Below, in pieces: positions 1-6,253 of a DNA stretch of 15,050 bases. The stretch's first letter is position 1; the number at the start of each line of letters is the position of its first letter. A model generated the notes under the pieces. That model worked only from the letters and a program-made list of their open reading frames with translations. It made no database searches and had not been told where the DNA came from. A program made the position numbers and the translations under genes. Source of the stretch: Comamonadaceae bacterium (lineage in GTDB: Bacteria; Pseudomonadota; Gammaproteobacteria; Burkholderiales; Burkholderiaceae_C); the NCBI GenBank assembly GCA_947494405.1, contig CANLWQ010000015.1:1-15050 (forward strand), written 5' to 3'.

Positions 1-448
1 CTTCACGCCTGCGGCCAAGGCCGAGGTGGGCGAGCACGACGAAAACATTTCTTTCGAGCAAACCGTGGCCATGATAGGCGTAGACTTGGCTGAGCGCATA
101 CGCAGCATCAGCATCGCTTTGTATGAGGCGGCTTACGACATCGCCGCGGCCAAGGGCATCATCATTGCTGACACCAAATTCGAGTTTGGCTTAAGCCCCG
201 AGGGCACCTTGGTGCTGATGGACGAGGTGCTCACGCCCGACTCATCCCGCTACTGGCCCGCCGATGCTTACCGCGAAGGCGTCAACCCGCCCAGCTTTGA
301 CAAGCAGTATTTGCGCGACTGGCTGGACGCGGCACAAGTGGATGGCGCGCCTTGGAACAAACAAGCACCAGCGCCTAGCCTGCCTCCGGAAGTGATTTCG
401 CTCAGTGCCGATAAATACCAAGAGGCGTGGGCGAGGTTGCGCGACTGA
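1..448 (+). CDS. purC: Phosphoribosylaminoimidazole-succinocarboxamide synthase, 3' part
   Basis: PurC (SAICAR synthetase) is a cytoplasmic enzyme that joins CAIR to L-aspartate with ATP in de novo purine synthesis. The reading frame is already open at base 2 and ends in TGA at 446-448, so only about the last 148 residues are present and the start lies left of the window. Recognisable PurC signatures are the stretch [11 protein letters not shown], then ADTKFEFG (strand with the substrate-contacting acidic residue), then [15 protein letters not shown], and finally the C-terminal region around [14 protein letters not shown]. These are the canonical order for the C-terminal half of the family. 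No truncation or frameshift is seen. The related purE and purK lie 2.2 kb downstream, separated by ridA, vapBC and cnoX. Identification is firm; the GTG at base 26 is an internal codon, not the start. Confidence 0.95.
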   Translation, partial: FTPAAKAEVGEHDENISFEQTVAMIGVDLAERIRSISIALYEAAYDIAAAKGIIIADTKFEFGLSPEGTLVLMDEVLTPDSSRYWPADAYREGVNPPSFDKQYLRDWLDAAQVDGAPWNKQAPAPSLPPEVISLSADKYQEAWARLRD

Positions 449-493
449 GACTGTGATTGCGCCTCAGTACGTGCCGAAGCGGTCATGGTGTTG

Positions 494-877
494 CTAAGCA
501 GGTTTCAGCGCTGTTACTTCAATTTCAATTTTCATGCGCGGGTCCAGCAAACCTGCGGTGATCACCATGGCAGCGGGTTTGGCTTTGCCAAAATGCTTGC
601 GCAGCAATGGCCAACAAGCTTCAAAATCATTGCCATTGGGCAACACATAGTTCACCCGCACCACATCGTCTAAGGTGCAACCAGCTTGCGCCAAAGCCTT
701 GGCGATGTTTTGCAAACACTGCTCGGTCTGCGTCGCCACATCGTCAGAAATGGTCATGGTGGTGTAGTCAAAGCCGGTAGTGCCAGACACAAACACCCAG
801 TCTCCCGCCACGACTGCGCGTGAGTAGCCTATTTGCTCTTCAAAGGTGGAACCTGAAGTGATCCACTGGCGTTTCAT
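494..877 (-). CDS. RidA (YjgF/YER057c/UK114) family protein lacking the catalytic arginine
   Basis: This 127-residue protein has the length and fold signatures of the Rid superfamily of small trimeric cytoplasmic proteins. Visible landmarks are the N-terminal strand VFVSGTTG, the helix ATQTEQCLQNIAKALAQAG, the strand LDDVVRVNYVL and the C-terminal KIEIEVTAL. Canonical RidA deaminates reactive enamine/imine intermediates using an arginine (Arg105 in E. coli) in a PARS-type motif before KIEIE. The same region here reads PAAMVITAGLLDPRMKIEIE and aligns without gaps, putting Ala103 at the arginine position. That is the state described for the Rid4-Rid7 groups, so imine deaminase activity should not be assumed. 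The start is supported by a purine-rich GGGAGAA just upstream of the ATG. It converges on purC and is divergent from vapBC. The family call is strong; the function is open. Confidence 0.9.
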   Translation of the reverse strand: MKRQWITSGSTFEEQIGYSRAVVAGDWVFVSGTTGFDYTTMTISDDVATQTEQCLQNIAKALAQAGCTLDDVVRVNYVLPNGNDFEACWPLLRKHFGKAKPAAMVITAGLLDPRMKIEIEVTALKPA

Positions 878-917
878 GGCTTCTCCCGTATTGAAAAAGT
901 GATTTCATCACAACTTG

Positions 918-963
918 CACATCATGGTTTTTGATAATTTTTTCTTCAACGCCGTATGATGTG
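918..963 (+). promoter_or_regulatory. vapBC promoter with candidate autoregulatory operator
   Basis: A sigma70-like promoter is visible: TTGATA at 931-936, an 18-bp spacer and TATGAT at 955-960, which places transcription start about 20 bp before the vapB ATG at 989. Two perfect 8-bp inverted arms, CACATCAT at 918-925 and ATGATGTG at 956-963, lie either side of the -35 and over the -10. VapBC complexes usually repress their own promoter by binding inverted repeats, so this is a natural operator candidate (inference). A second small palindrome, GTGAT-TTC-ATCAC, is at 899-911, between this promoter and ridA, and might serve the divergent ridA promoter. A strong ribosome binding site, GGGAGG at 978-983, is five bases before the vapB ATG. 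Confidence 0.6.
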
Positions 964-988
964 TCAACTCTTACACAGGGAGGCACAC

Positions 989-1189
989 ATGGCTACAAAT
1001 CTTGCATTAGACCCCGAACTTCTAGATAAAGTGGTCGCCGTCAGCGGTGAGTCCACCAAGAAGGCCGCAGTGACCTTGGCGCTCAAAGAATTCATCGCCC
1101 GGCGTGAGCAAAAAGACTTATCAACCTTGTTCGGCAAGCTGGAATGGGATGCCACTTATGACTACAAAGCTGAGCGCTCCAGATCATGA
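989..1189 (+). CDS. vapB: Type II antitoxin, VapB-like
   Basis: A 66-residue protein directly upstream of, and overlapping, a PIN-domain toxin gene. Its N-terminal half reads as a short strand (ATNLALDPE) followed by two helices (LLDKVVAVSG and STKKAAVTLALKEFIARREQ), the ribbon-helix-helix-like arrangement of the VapB antitoxin family that dimerises and binds the operator. The C-terminal part, DLSTLFGKLEWDATYDYKAE, is acidic and aromatic, as expected for the tail that occupies the toxin groove. I chose ATG 989 over an earlier in-frame ATG at 956 because 989 has an excellent GGGAGG site and 956 lies within the -10 element. The stop overlaps the toxin start (ATGA at 1186-1189), giving translational coupling. 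Expected role: neutralise VapC and repress the operon. Confidence 0.85.
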   Translation: MATNLALDPELLDKVVAVSGESTKKAAVTLALKEFIARREQKDLSTLFGKLEWDATYDYKAERSRS

Positions 1190-1593
1190 CGCTGTTGGTG
1201 GACACCAGTGTTTGGTCCTTGGCGCTTCGTCGAGATGTCGTAGTAGCCACCAAGGAGGTTGTTGCACTGCGTGAGGCGATTGAAGGTTCTGACGCGGTGG
1301 TGACAACGGGCTTGGTATTGCAAGAGTTGTTGCAAGGTTTTAATGGCCCCAATGACAGACAAGCCATCATTGATCGCTTCGGCGCGTTGCCCCTGATTCA
1401 ACCAGACCGCCAAGACCATGTAGCCGCCGCCGAGGTGCGAAATGCTTGCCGCCGGTCGGGCGTGCAAATTGGCACCATAGACGCATTACTTATTCAACTT
1501 TGTGGCCGATATGACTTAACCCTGCTGTCGGCTGACAAGGATTTTTTAAATGCCTCTCGATTGGTGCCCTTCAAACTGTGGGCAAGTAAATGA
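1186..1593 (+). CDS. vapC: Type II toxin, VapC-like PIN-domain ribonuclease
   Basis: This 135-residue protein has the standard length and all expected acidic residues of a PIN-domain toxin. Asp6 is in the opening strand LLVDTSVW, Glu47 is in LVLQELLQG, Asp99 is in IGTIDALLIQ, and Asp117 (with Asp119) is in the closing LLSADKDF. Such residues hold the divalent metal that cleaves RNA, commonly tRNA or rRNA; the exact target cannot be told from sequence. The ATG overlaps the vapB stop by four bases, so the pair is one operon. With no lost catalytic residue or frameshift, the toxin looks functional. The pair lies between ridA and cnoX, within the interval separating purC from purE, which suggests an acquired module. 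Its stop is only six bases from the convergent cnoX stop. Confidence 0.9.
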   Translation: MTLLVDTSVWSLALRRDVVVATKEVVALREAIEGSDAVVTTGLVLQELLQGFNGPNDRQAIIDRFGALPLIQPDRQDHVAAAEVRNACRRSGVQIGTIDALLIQLCGRYDLTLLSADKDFLNASRLVPFKLWASK

Positions 1594-1599
1594 GTACGA

Positions 1600-2556
1600 C
1601 TAGTTCAAAGCCATGCTCAAGCGGCGGCGGTACTTAGACACCAGCTCGGCCTGCGGGTCTTCGAGCGCTGCCGTCTTGCCGGTGAGCTCTATGCCGCCGG
1701 CAGACTTGCCAGGCACGGGCTGCTCGCCTTTGGCTTTAGGCGGGGTGAGCAACTCCAAAATAGCCACGATGTTTTTGCGCGCGGCTTCTTCACTCCACGC
1801 TTTGTCGCGCATCACGATTTCCAACAACTCATCCATGGCCGCGGTCCACTCGGCAGCGGCCATCAGCAAACGGGCTTTGGCCATGCGGGTGTCGAAGTCG
1901 CGTTTGTTCTTTTCAATCAAATCATCAAACTGCTGCAGGGTCCAGTGCGCACGCTCGTCGGTGGTGGCGAAATGCAAAGCTTCCCACCAGTGGCGCAAAG
2001 CGTCGAAGCGCAGTTGCAGCGGAATTTGCGCCAAAGCGGGGGCGAGTGCAGATTGGGCTTGCTCAAGTTCGCCCATGGCCATGAGCAATTTCACATAATC
2101 AAAACGCGCATCATCGTTGGCGGGGTTGATGGCCAAAGCCTCTTGCAGCTTGGCCAAGGCCGAGCCAGTGTCGCCCTGCGCCAGCAAAGCTTCGGCTTCG
2201 CTCAAATCTTCTTGGGCGATCAACTCACCCTCGCTTGGCAGGTGCTTGTCTAAAAACTCGCGCAGCTTGCCCTCGGGCAATGCGCCCATGAAACCATCGG
2301 CGGGCTTGCCGCCCACCATCAACACACAGGTAGGGATGCTGCGAATACCAAAGGCTTGGGAGAGCGGTTGTTCGTCGTCAGAGTTGATCTTCACCAGCTT
2401 GAAGCGCCCCGCGTATTCCACCTCCAGCTTTTCCAAAACCGGCCCCAGCGACTTGCATGGCCCGCACCACGGGGCCCAAAAATCCACCAGCACAGGTACT
2501 TGGTTGGAAGCGGCGATCACTTCATCTTCAAAATTGGCAACGGTCACATCTATCAT
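1600..2556 (-). CDS. cnoX: Chaperedoxin CnoX/YbbN: thioredoxin domain plus TPR region
   Basis: The 318-residue protein begins with a full thioredoxin domain (about residues 1-110): the strand VPVLVDFWAPW leads into the active site C31-G-P-C34, and the cis-proline is Pro75 in SIPTCVLM. From about residue 115 the protein is helical, with tetratricopeptide-type repeats such as AEALLAQGDTGSALAKLQEA and a second copy around GELEQAQSALAPAL. That domain order defines YbbN/CnoX, a holdase that protects proteins from oxidative aggregation and hands them to folding chaperones. E. coli CnoX lacks the two-cysteine site (it has SXXC), whereas this protein keeps CGPC and so may also be redox active (inference). 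It is slightly longer than the E. coli protein. The gene diverges from purE across a 73-bp gap; no strong ribosome site is obvious before the ATG. Confidence 0.88.
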   Translation of the reverse strand: MIDVTVANFEDEVIAASNQVPVLVDFWAPWCGPCKSLGPVLEKLEVEYAGRFKLVKINSDDEQPLSQAFGIRSIPTCVLMVGGKPADGFMGALPEGKLREFLDKHLPSEGELIAQEDLSEAEALLAQGDTGSALAKLQEALAINPANDDARFDYVKLLMAMGELEQAQSALAPALAQIPLQLRFDALRHWWEALHFATTDERAHWTLQQFDDLIEKNKRDFDTRMAKARLLMAAAEWTAAMDELLEIVMRDKAWSEEAARKNIVAILELLTPPKAKGEQPVPGKSAGGIELTGKTAALEDPQAELVSKYRRRLSMALN

Positions 2557-2610
2557 GGGGCAGTGTTCCAGGGGAATAAAATCTATTTTCTCTTAACCGC
2601 AAGCTTACCC

Positions 2611-2629
2611 GCAGTTCACTGCTTTTTTT
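2611..2629 (+). promoter_or_regulatory. Small hairpin and T tract abutting the purE start codon
   Basis: GCAGT-TC-ACTGC (2611-2622) is followed at once by seven T residues and then the purE ATG at 2630. The layout resembles a very small intrinsic terminator, but the stem is only four to five base pairs with a tight loop. No Shine-Dalgarno sequence is visible in front of purE. It may be a leader attenuator, a translation-control element or chance. Confidence 0.25.
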
Positions 2630-3124
2630 ATGAACCCAATTCTTGTCGGTGTGGTCATGGGCTCGAGCTCTGACTGGGACACCATGCAGCATGCCACGCA
2701 AATTTTGCACGACTTTGGCGTGGGCTTTGAGGCGCAAGTCCTCTCCGCCCACCGCATGCCCGACGATATGTTTGCTTATGCCGAGGGCGCCCATGCGCGG
2801 GGCTTGCGCGCCATCATCGCCGGCGCGGGCGGCGCGGCGCATCTGCCAGGCATGTTGGCGGCCAAAACCACGGTGCCGGTGTTGGGCGTGCCGGTTGCCA
2901 GCCAACATTTGCAAGGCGTGGATTCGCTGCACAGCATGGTGCAAATGCCCAAGGGCATACCGGTGGCCACCTTCGCCATTGGCGCTGCAGGGGCTGCCAA
3001 TGCAGCTTTGTTTGCGGTGGCCATGCTGGCGCAAGATAACCCCGTTTTGCAAACGGCTCTGCAAGCCTTTCGTCACAAACAAACCGAAGCTGCTCGCGCC
3101 ATGCGCCTGCCCCCTACAGCGTGA
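2630..3124 (+). CDS. purE: N5-carboxyaminoimidazole ribonucleotide mutase
   Basis: PurE class I converts N5-CAIR (made by PurK) into CAIR in purine synthesis; it is a soluble octamer. The 164-residue length is typical. Signatures are GSSSDW at residues 11-16 (phosphate-binding loop), SAHR at 39-42 with His41 as the conserved active-site histidine, and [11 protein letters not shown] at 65-75, closely matching the enteric enzyme. [14 protein letters not shown] and [13 protein letters not shown] are also family landmarks. The ATG at 2630 gives the normal N-terminus ([14 protein letters not shown]), although no ribosome site is visible before it. Its TGA overlaps the purK GTG by four bases, so it is the first gene of a purE-purK-sua5 run. 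An unusual feature is a T7 tract directly before the start. Confidence 0.96.
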   Translation: MNPILVGVVMGSSSDWDTMQHATQILHDFGVGFEAQVLSAHRMPDDMFAYAEGAHARGLRAIIAGAGGAAHLPGMLAAKTTVPVLGVPVASQHLQGVDSLHSMVQMPKGIPVATFAIGAAGAANAALFAVAMLAQDNPVLQTALQAFRHKQTEAARAMRLPPTA

Positions 3125-4308
3125 AGCCTTTATTGCCTGGGTCCACCTTGGGCGTTTTGGGTGGCGGTCAATTGGGTCGCATGTGGAGCCACGCCGCCCA
3201 GGCCTTGGGCTTTCGCACCGCGGTGCTAGACCCCGACCCCAACAGCCCGGCTGGCTTGGTCAGCCATGTGCATATTTGCGCCGACTATGTGGACGCGACT
3301 GCATTGGCGCATATGGCCCGCCAATGCCAAGCCATCACCACCGAATTTGAAAACGTGCCTGCCGAGGCTTTGCGCCAACTTGGCGTGAGTCTGCCTTGTG
3401 CACCCAGTGCAGAGCCGGTGTCTGTGGCGCAAGACCGCGCCCGAGAAAAGTCCCACTTCGTGGCCTGCGGCGTGCCGGTTGCACCACACGCTGTGTTGCA
3501 CAGCCTAGAAGACGTACAGCAGGTGAATAGCCATCTGCTGCCTGGCATTTTGAAAACCACCCGCTTGGGCTATGACGGCAAAGGGCAAGTGCGGGTAACG
3601 TCAATGGCTGACTTACCTGCTGCTTGGCAGCAGCTTCAACTGGCTGGCCCTGCGGTCTGTATTTTGGAAAAACGTTTGCCATTGGCCGCTGAATGCTCGG
3701 TGGTGCTGGCACGTGGCTTTGACGGACAGATGGTGCATTTACCCCTGCAAGTGAACATACACCGCGAGGGCATTTTGGCGGTCACCGAAGTGTTTGAGCA
3801 TGCCTTGCCTGCTGCCACCGAGCAACAGGCTTTGCATGCAGCCTATGAGGTGGCGCGCGGCTTGAACTATGTGGGCGTGTTGTGTGTGGAGTTTTTCTTG
3901 CTGCAAGACGGCGCGGACCGCGATGCCTTAGGCCCTTTGGTGGTCAACGAAATTGCACCCCGCCCCCACAACAGCGGGCACCACAGCATAGACAGTTGCG
4001 ATGTGTCGCAGTTCGAGTTGCAAGTGCGTTGCATGGCGGGTTTGCCTTTGGTGCAACCGCGTTTGCACAGCGCCAGCGTCATGCTGAATTTGCTGGGCGA
4101 TTTGTGGCTGATGCATGGCGCACAGCCCATAGAGCCGCCGTGGCAAAAGGTGTTGGCGTTGCCCGGCGCACATTTGCATTTGTATGGCAAAACCGAGGCC
4201 CGTAAGGGTCGCAAGATGGGGCATATCACCCTCACCGCAGCCACATCCGAGGCAGCGCGCGCGGTGGCTTTGCAAGCTGCTGCGTTATTGGGTATCGCGG
4301 CGTGGTGA
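3121..4308 (+). CDS. purK: N5-carboxyaminoimidazole ribonucleotide synthase
   Basis: PurK is an ATP-grasp carboxylase that makes N5-CAIR from AIR, bicarbonate and ATP, feeding the neighbouring PurE. The protein of 395 residues opens with the Rossmann-like motif [12 protein letters not shown], continues with [11 protein letters not shown], and carries the ATP-grasp landmarks [10 protein letters not shown] (glycine-rich loop), [10 protein letters not shown] and [18 protein letters not shown] (metal and carboxyphosphate site). This order is exactly that of the family; length is a little above the 355 residues of the E. coli enzyme. It starts at GTG 3121, whose last two bases and the next base form the purE stop, so translation is coupled. 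At its 3' end it overlaps the next gene, giving a purE-purK-sua5 operon. No defects seen. Confidence 0.96.
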   Translation: MKPLLPGSTLGVLGGGQLGRMWSHAAQALGFRTAVLDPDPNSPAGLVSHVHICADYVDATALAHMARQCQAITTEFENVPAEALRQLGVSLPCAPSAEPVSVAQDRAREKSHFVACGVPVAPHAVLHSLEDVQQVNSHLLPGILKTTRLGYDGKGQVRVTSMADLPAAWQQLQLAGPAVCILEKRLPLAAECSVVLARGFDGQMVHLPLQVNIHREGILAVTEVFEHALPAATEQQALHAAYEVARGLNYVGVLCVEFFLLQDGADRDALGPLVVNEIAPRPHNSGHHSIDSCDVSQFELQVRCMAGLPLVQPRLHSASVMLNLLGDLWLMHGAQPIEPPWQKVLALPGAHLHLYGKTEARKGRKMGHITLTAATSEAARAVALQAAALLGIAAW

Positions 4309-5279
4309 AGGCGGTTTCCGCCGAGGTGCGCGACGCGGCGCAGGCCTTGGCCAGTGGGGACTTGATTGGCTTACCCACGGAGACGGTTTATGGTTTGGCG
4401 GCTGACGCCATGAACCCATTGGCGGTGGCCGCCATCTTCAAGGCCAAAGGCCGGCCGGCGAACCATCCGCTGATCGTGCATGTGGCTGATGCTTCCCAAG
4501 TCCCCAAGTTCGCCAGCAACGTGCCTGCGTCTGCACAGAAATTGATGGCTGCGTTTTGGCCGGGGCCACTCACGGTGATATTGCCGCGCTTGACAGGTGT
4601 TGCCGATGCGGCGGCGGGTGGTCACGCAACGATTGCGCTGCGCTGCCCCTCGCACCCGATGGCACTGGCTTTGCTGCATGAGGCGCAGTGTTTGGGCGTG
4701 CAAGGCGTGGCCGCACCGAGCGCCAATTTATTTGGCCGTGTCAGCCCGACCACTGCAGCCCATGTGCGCCAAGCTTTTCCTTCGCTGTTGGTGCTTGACG
4801 GCGGCGCTTGCGAAGTGGGCATAGAGTCGACCATCGTCGACTGCAGCCGTACCGCGCCTGTGCTTTTGCGCCCTGGCATGCTGCTGCTGTCAGCTTTGAG
4901 CGAAGCCTCTGGTGAGGTGGTAACCATGCCGAGCAACGCGCCCCATAGCAGCCATGATCAAGCACCTGCTGCACCCGGCAGCTTGGCGTCCCACTATGCG
5001 CCGCAAGCACGTTTGCGTTTATTGAATGCTGAGGCGATTTGCCAGCAACTGCCCAACGCGGCAGTGAAGGTGGCTGTGTGGGCACGTTTTACTTTGCCCA
5101 ACGGCGTGGCATTCAAGCATGTGCTGATGCCCTCTAACCCAGCCGAATGCGCCCACCATTTGTTTGCACTCTTGCGCGAGTTAGACACCTCTGGCGCGCA
5201 AGAGATTTGGGTTGAATCCCCACCGGCCGGGCCGGCTTGGGACGGTGTGCGCGACCGGCTGCAACGCGCCGCTCATTAA
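4302..5279 (+). CDS. L-threonylcarbamoyladenylate synthase, two-domain Sua5 type
   Basis: This enzyme makes threonylcarbamoyl-AMP from threonine, bicarbonate and ATP, the first step of tRNA t6A37 modification. The N-terminal YrdC-like domain (about 1-200) contains IGLPTETVYGLAADA, the KxR motif FKAKGRPANHPL (Lys49, Arg51), FWPGPLTVILPR, and the SAN motif GVAAPSANLFGRVSPT (residues 140-142). A linker around PGSLASHYAPQA leads to a C-terminal Sua5 domain, so at 325 residues this is the long Sua5 form, not short TsaC. Start is GTG at 4302 or the adjacent GTG at 4305; the latter would give the four-base GTGA overlap used elsewhere here. Its TAA stop falls in the first bases of a palindromic repeat array, so the final residue or two may have been set by repeat insertion. 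TsaB of the same pathway is encoded at 10545. Confidence 0.93.
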   Translation: MVKAVSAEVRDAAQALASGDLIGLPTETVYGLAADAMNPLAVAAIFKAKGRPANHPLIVHVADASQVPKFASNVPASAQKLMAAFWPGPLTVILPRLTGVADAAAGGHATIALRCPSHPMALALLHEAQCLGVQGVAAPSANLFGRVSPTTAAHVRQAFPSLLVLDGGACEVGIESTIVDCSRTAPVLLRPGMLLLSALSEASGEVVTMPSNAPHSSHDQAPAAPGSLASHYAPQARLRLLNAEAICQQLPNAAVKVAVWARFTLPNGVAFKHVLMPSNPAECAHHLFALLRELDTSGAQEIWVESPPAGPAWDGVRDRLQRAAH

Positions 5280-5333
5280 TTGGTTAATTGGGGTCAGATC
5301 CCAATTAATTAATCGGGGTCTGACCCCGATTGT
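5276..5333. repeat. Palindromic repeat array, left side of eamA (one partial plus two full copies)
   Basis: Two 25-bp palindromic units abut one another. Copy 1 (5284-5308) has 12-bp arms of half-site TTAATTGGGGTC around a central A with one mismatch. Copy 2 (5309-5333) has TTAATCGGGGTC around a central T, with the inner ten pairs perfect. An extra partial half, TTAATTGG at 5276-5283, precedes them and contains the sua5 stop codon. Consensus half-site is TTAATYGGGRTC. Copy 2 also contains the stop codon of the minus-strand eamA gene. The arrangement looks like a REP- or MITE-type short repeat; GGGGTCAGA-type palindromes of this look occur near REP-associated transposases in proteobacteria (from memory, unchecked). 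It could also act as a bidirectional terminator, though there is no strong T run. Confidence 0.8.
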
Positions 5334-6253
5334 TTCGCCGATTGTTTTGACAAGATGTAAATGGTCAGCACTATGCACGCCGAGCCCAGCACATCCATCC
5401 AGCCAAAGGCCACGCCCAGCCACAGCACCGCCACCAGCGCCGCTGCCAATGGCTCGGCGCAGGCATACAAACTGGTGCGTTGTGGCCCGATTTTTTTAAC
5501 CGCCAGCAAATAACAATAAAACGGGACCAAGGTACCCAACACCACGATGAACACCACCGCAGCCCAAGTGCCAAGGTCCCAGTGTCCGGGCACAGACCAA
5601 GGCTGACTCCAGCCCATATAAGCCAATCCCCCAACAAGCATGCCCCAGCCCACCACCACAGCTGAATCGTGACGCTCAAGTAAATCCACCGGCTGCAAGG
5701 TGTAGAACGCCAAGGCCAAGGCGGAAGACAGGCCCCACAACAAGGCCTCGGTACTGATCTGCAAAACGCCTAATTCGCCATGGGTGACCAGCAGCACCGT
5801 ACCCACCAAGGCCAGCACGATGGCGGCAAGCTCATGAAGCGATGGCCAGCGCTTATGCACAACTGTCAGGTAAATTGCAATGACCGTGGGCCCCAGATAT
5901 TGCAGCACCGTGCCTACCGCTGCATTCGAATGCTCAATCACCGCGAAATAGGTGTACTGCACGCCCAACATGCCCAACACACCAAAGGCCAGCAATTGCT
6001 TGACTGAATATGCTGTTTGCCAAATCACCAGCCATTGGGTTGGGTGACGCAGGCGGGCATAGGCCAATAACAAAACACCGGCGATCAGCAAGCGCACCGT
6101 CACCAACCAGTCGATGCTGATGCCTTTTTGCTCGAAAACATACTGGGCGCAAGCCCCGGAGACGCCCCACAGACTGGCGGCAAACACCGCCAAGCCAGCG
6201 CCTAATGTGTGGTTGCTGAATTTAATTGGGATCTGACCCCGATTAATTTTCAC
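5309..6253 (-). CDS. EamA/DMT-family transporter bracketed by palindromic repeats
   Basis: The 314-residue protein is a polytopic inner-membrane protein of the drug/metabolite transporter superfamily, with two EamA repeats of about five helices each. Repeat one begins at FAASLWGVSGACAQ and includes AVIEHSNAAVGTVLQYLGP; repeat two begins at LLWGLSSALALAFYTL and includes VPFYCYLLAVKKIGPQRTS and AEPLAAALVAVLWLG. Substrate is unknown; family members export amino acids or other metabolites. I choose GTG 6253 because it overlaps the dacB stop (GTGA) and gives a normal length; the open frame runs much further upstream but there lies antisense-frame inside dacB. Residues around NRGQIPIK and the C-terminal SGSDPD plus the stop codon are encoded by the flanking repeats, so the native protein may have differed at both ends. 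A later start in the first helix is possible. Confidence 0.85.
   Translation of the reverse strand: MKINRGQIPIKFSNHTLGAGLAVFAASLWGVSGACAQYVFEQKGISIDWLVTVRLLIAGVLLLAYARLRHPTQWLVIWQTAYSVKQLLAFGVLGMLGVQYTYFAVIEHSNAAVGTVLQYLGPTVIAIYLTVVHKRWPSLHELAAIVLALVGTVLLVTHGELGVLQISTEALLWGLSSALALAFYTLQPVDLLERHDSAVVVGWGMLVGGLAYMGWSQPWSVPGHWDLGTWAAVVFIVVLGTLVPFYCYLLAVKKIGPQRTSLYACAEPLAAALVAVLWLGVAFGWMDVLGSACIVLTIYILSKQSAKQSGSDPD
6222..6246. repeat. Palindromic repeat, right side of eamA (inverted copy)
   Basis: A third 25-bp copy of the same unit: arms TTAATTGGGATC and GACCCCGATTAA around a central T, with two mismatches in the palindrome. Compared with the reverse complement of copy 1 (5284-5308) it differs at one base of 25. 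It begins four bases beyond the dacB stop and encodes part of the N-terminus of the minus-strand transporter. Confidence 0.8.

Noticed and set aside
444..468. Stem ACTGAG...CTCAGT after purC as a terminator
   Set aside because: Six-bp stem with a 13-nt loop and no T run; not better than chance.
2528..3350. Long alternative frames over purE and the start of purK on both strands
   Set aside because: Cys/Arg/Trp-rich shadows of the firmly identified purE and purK.
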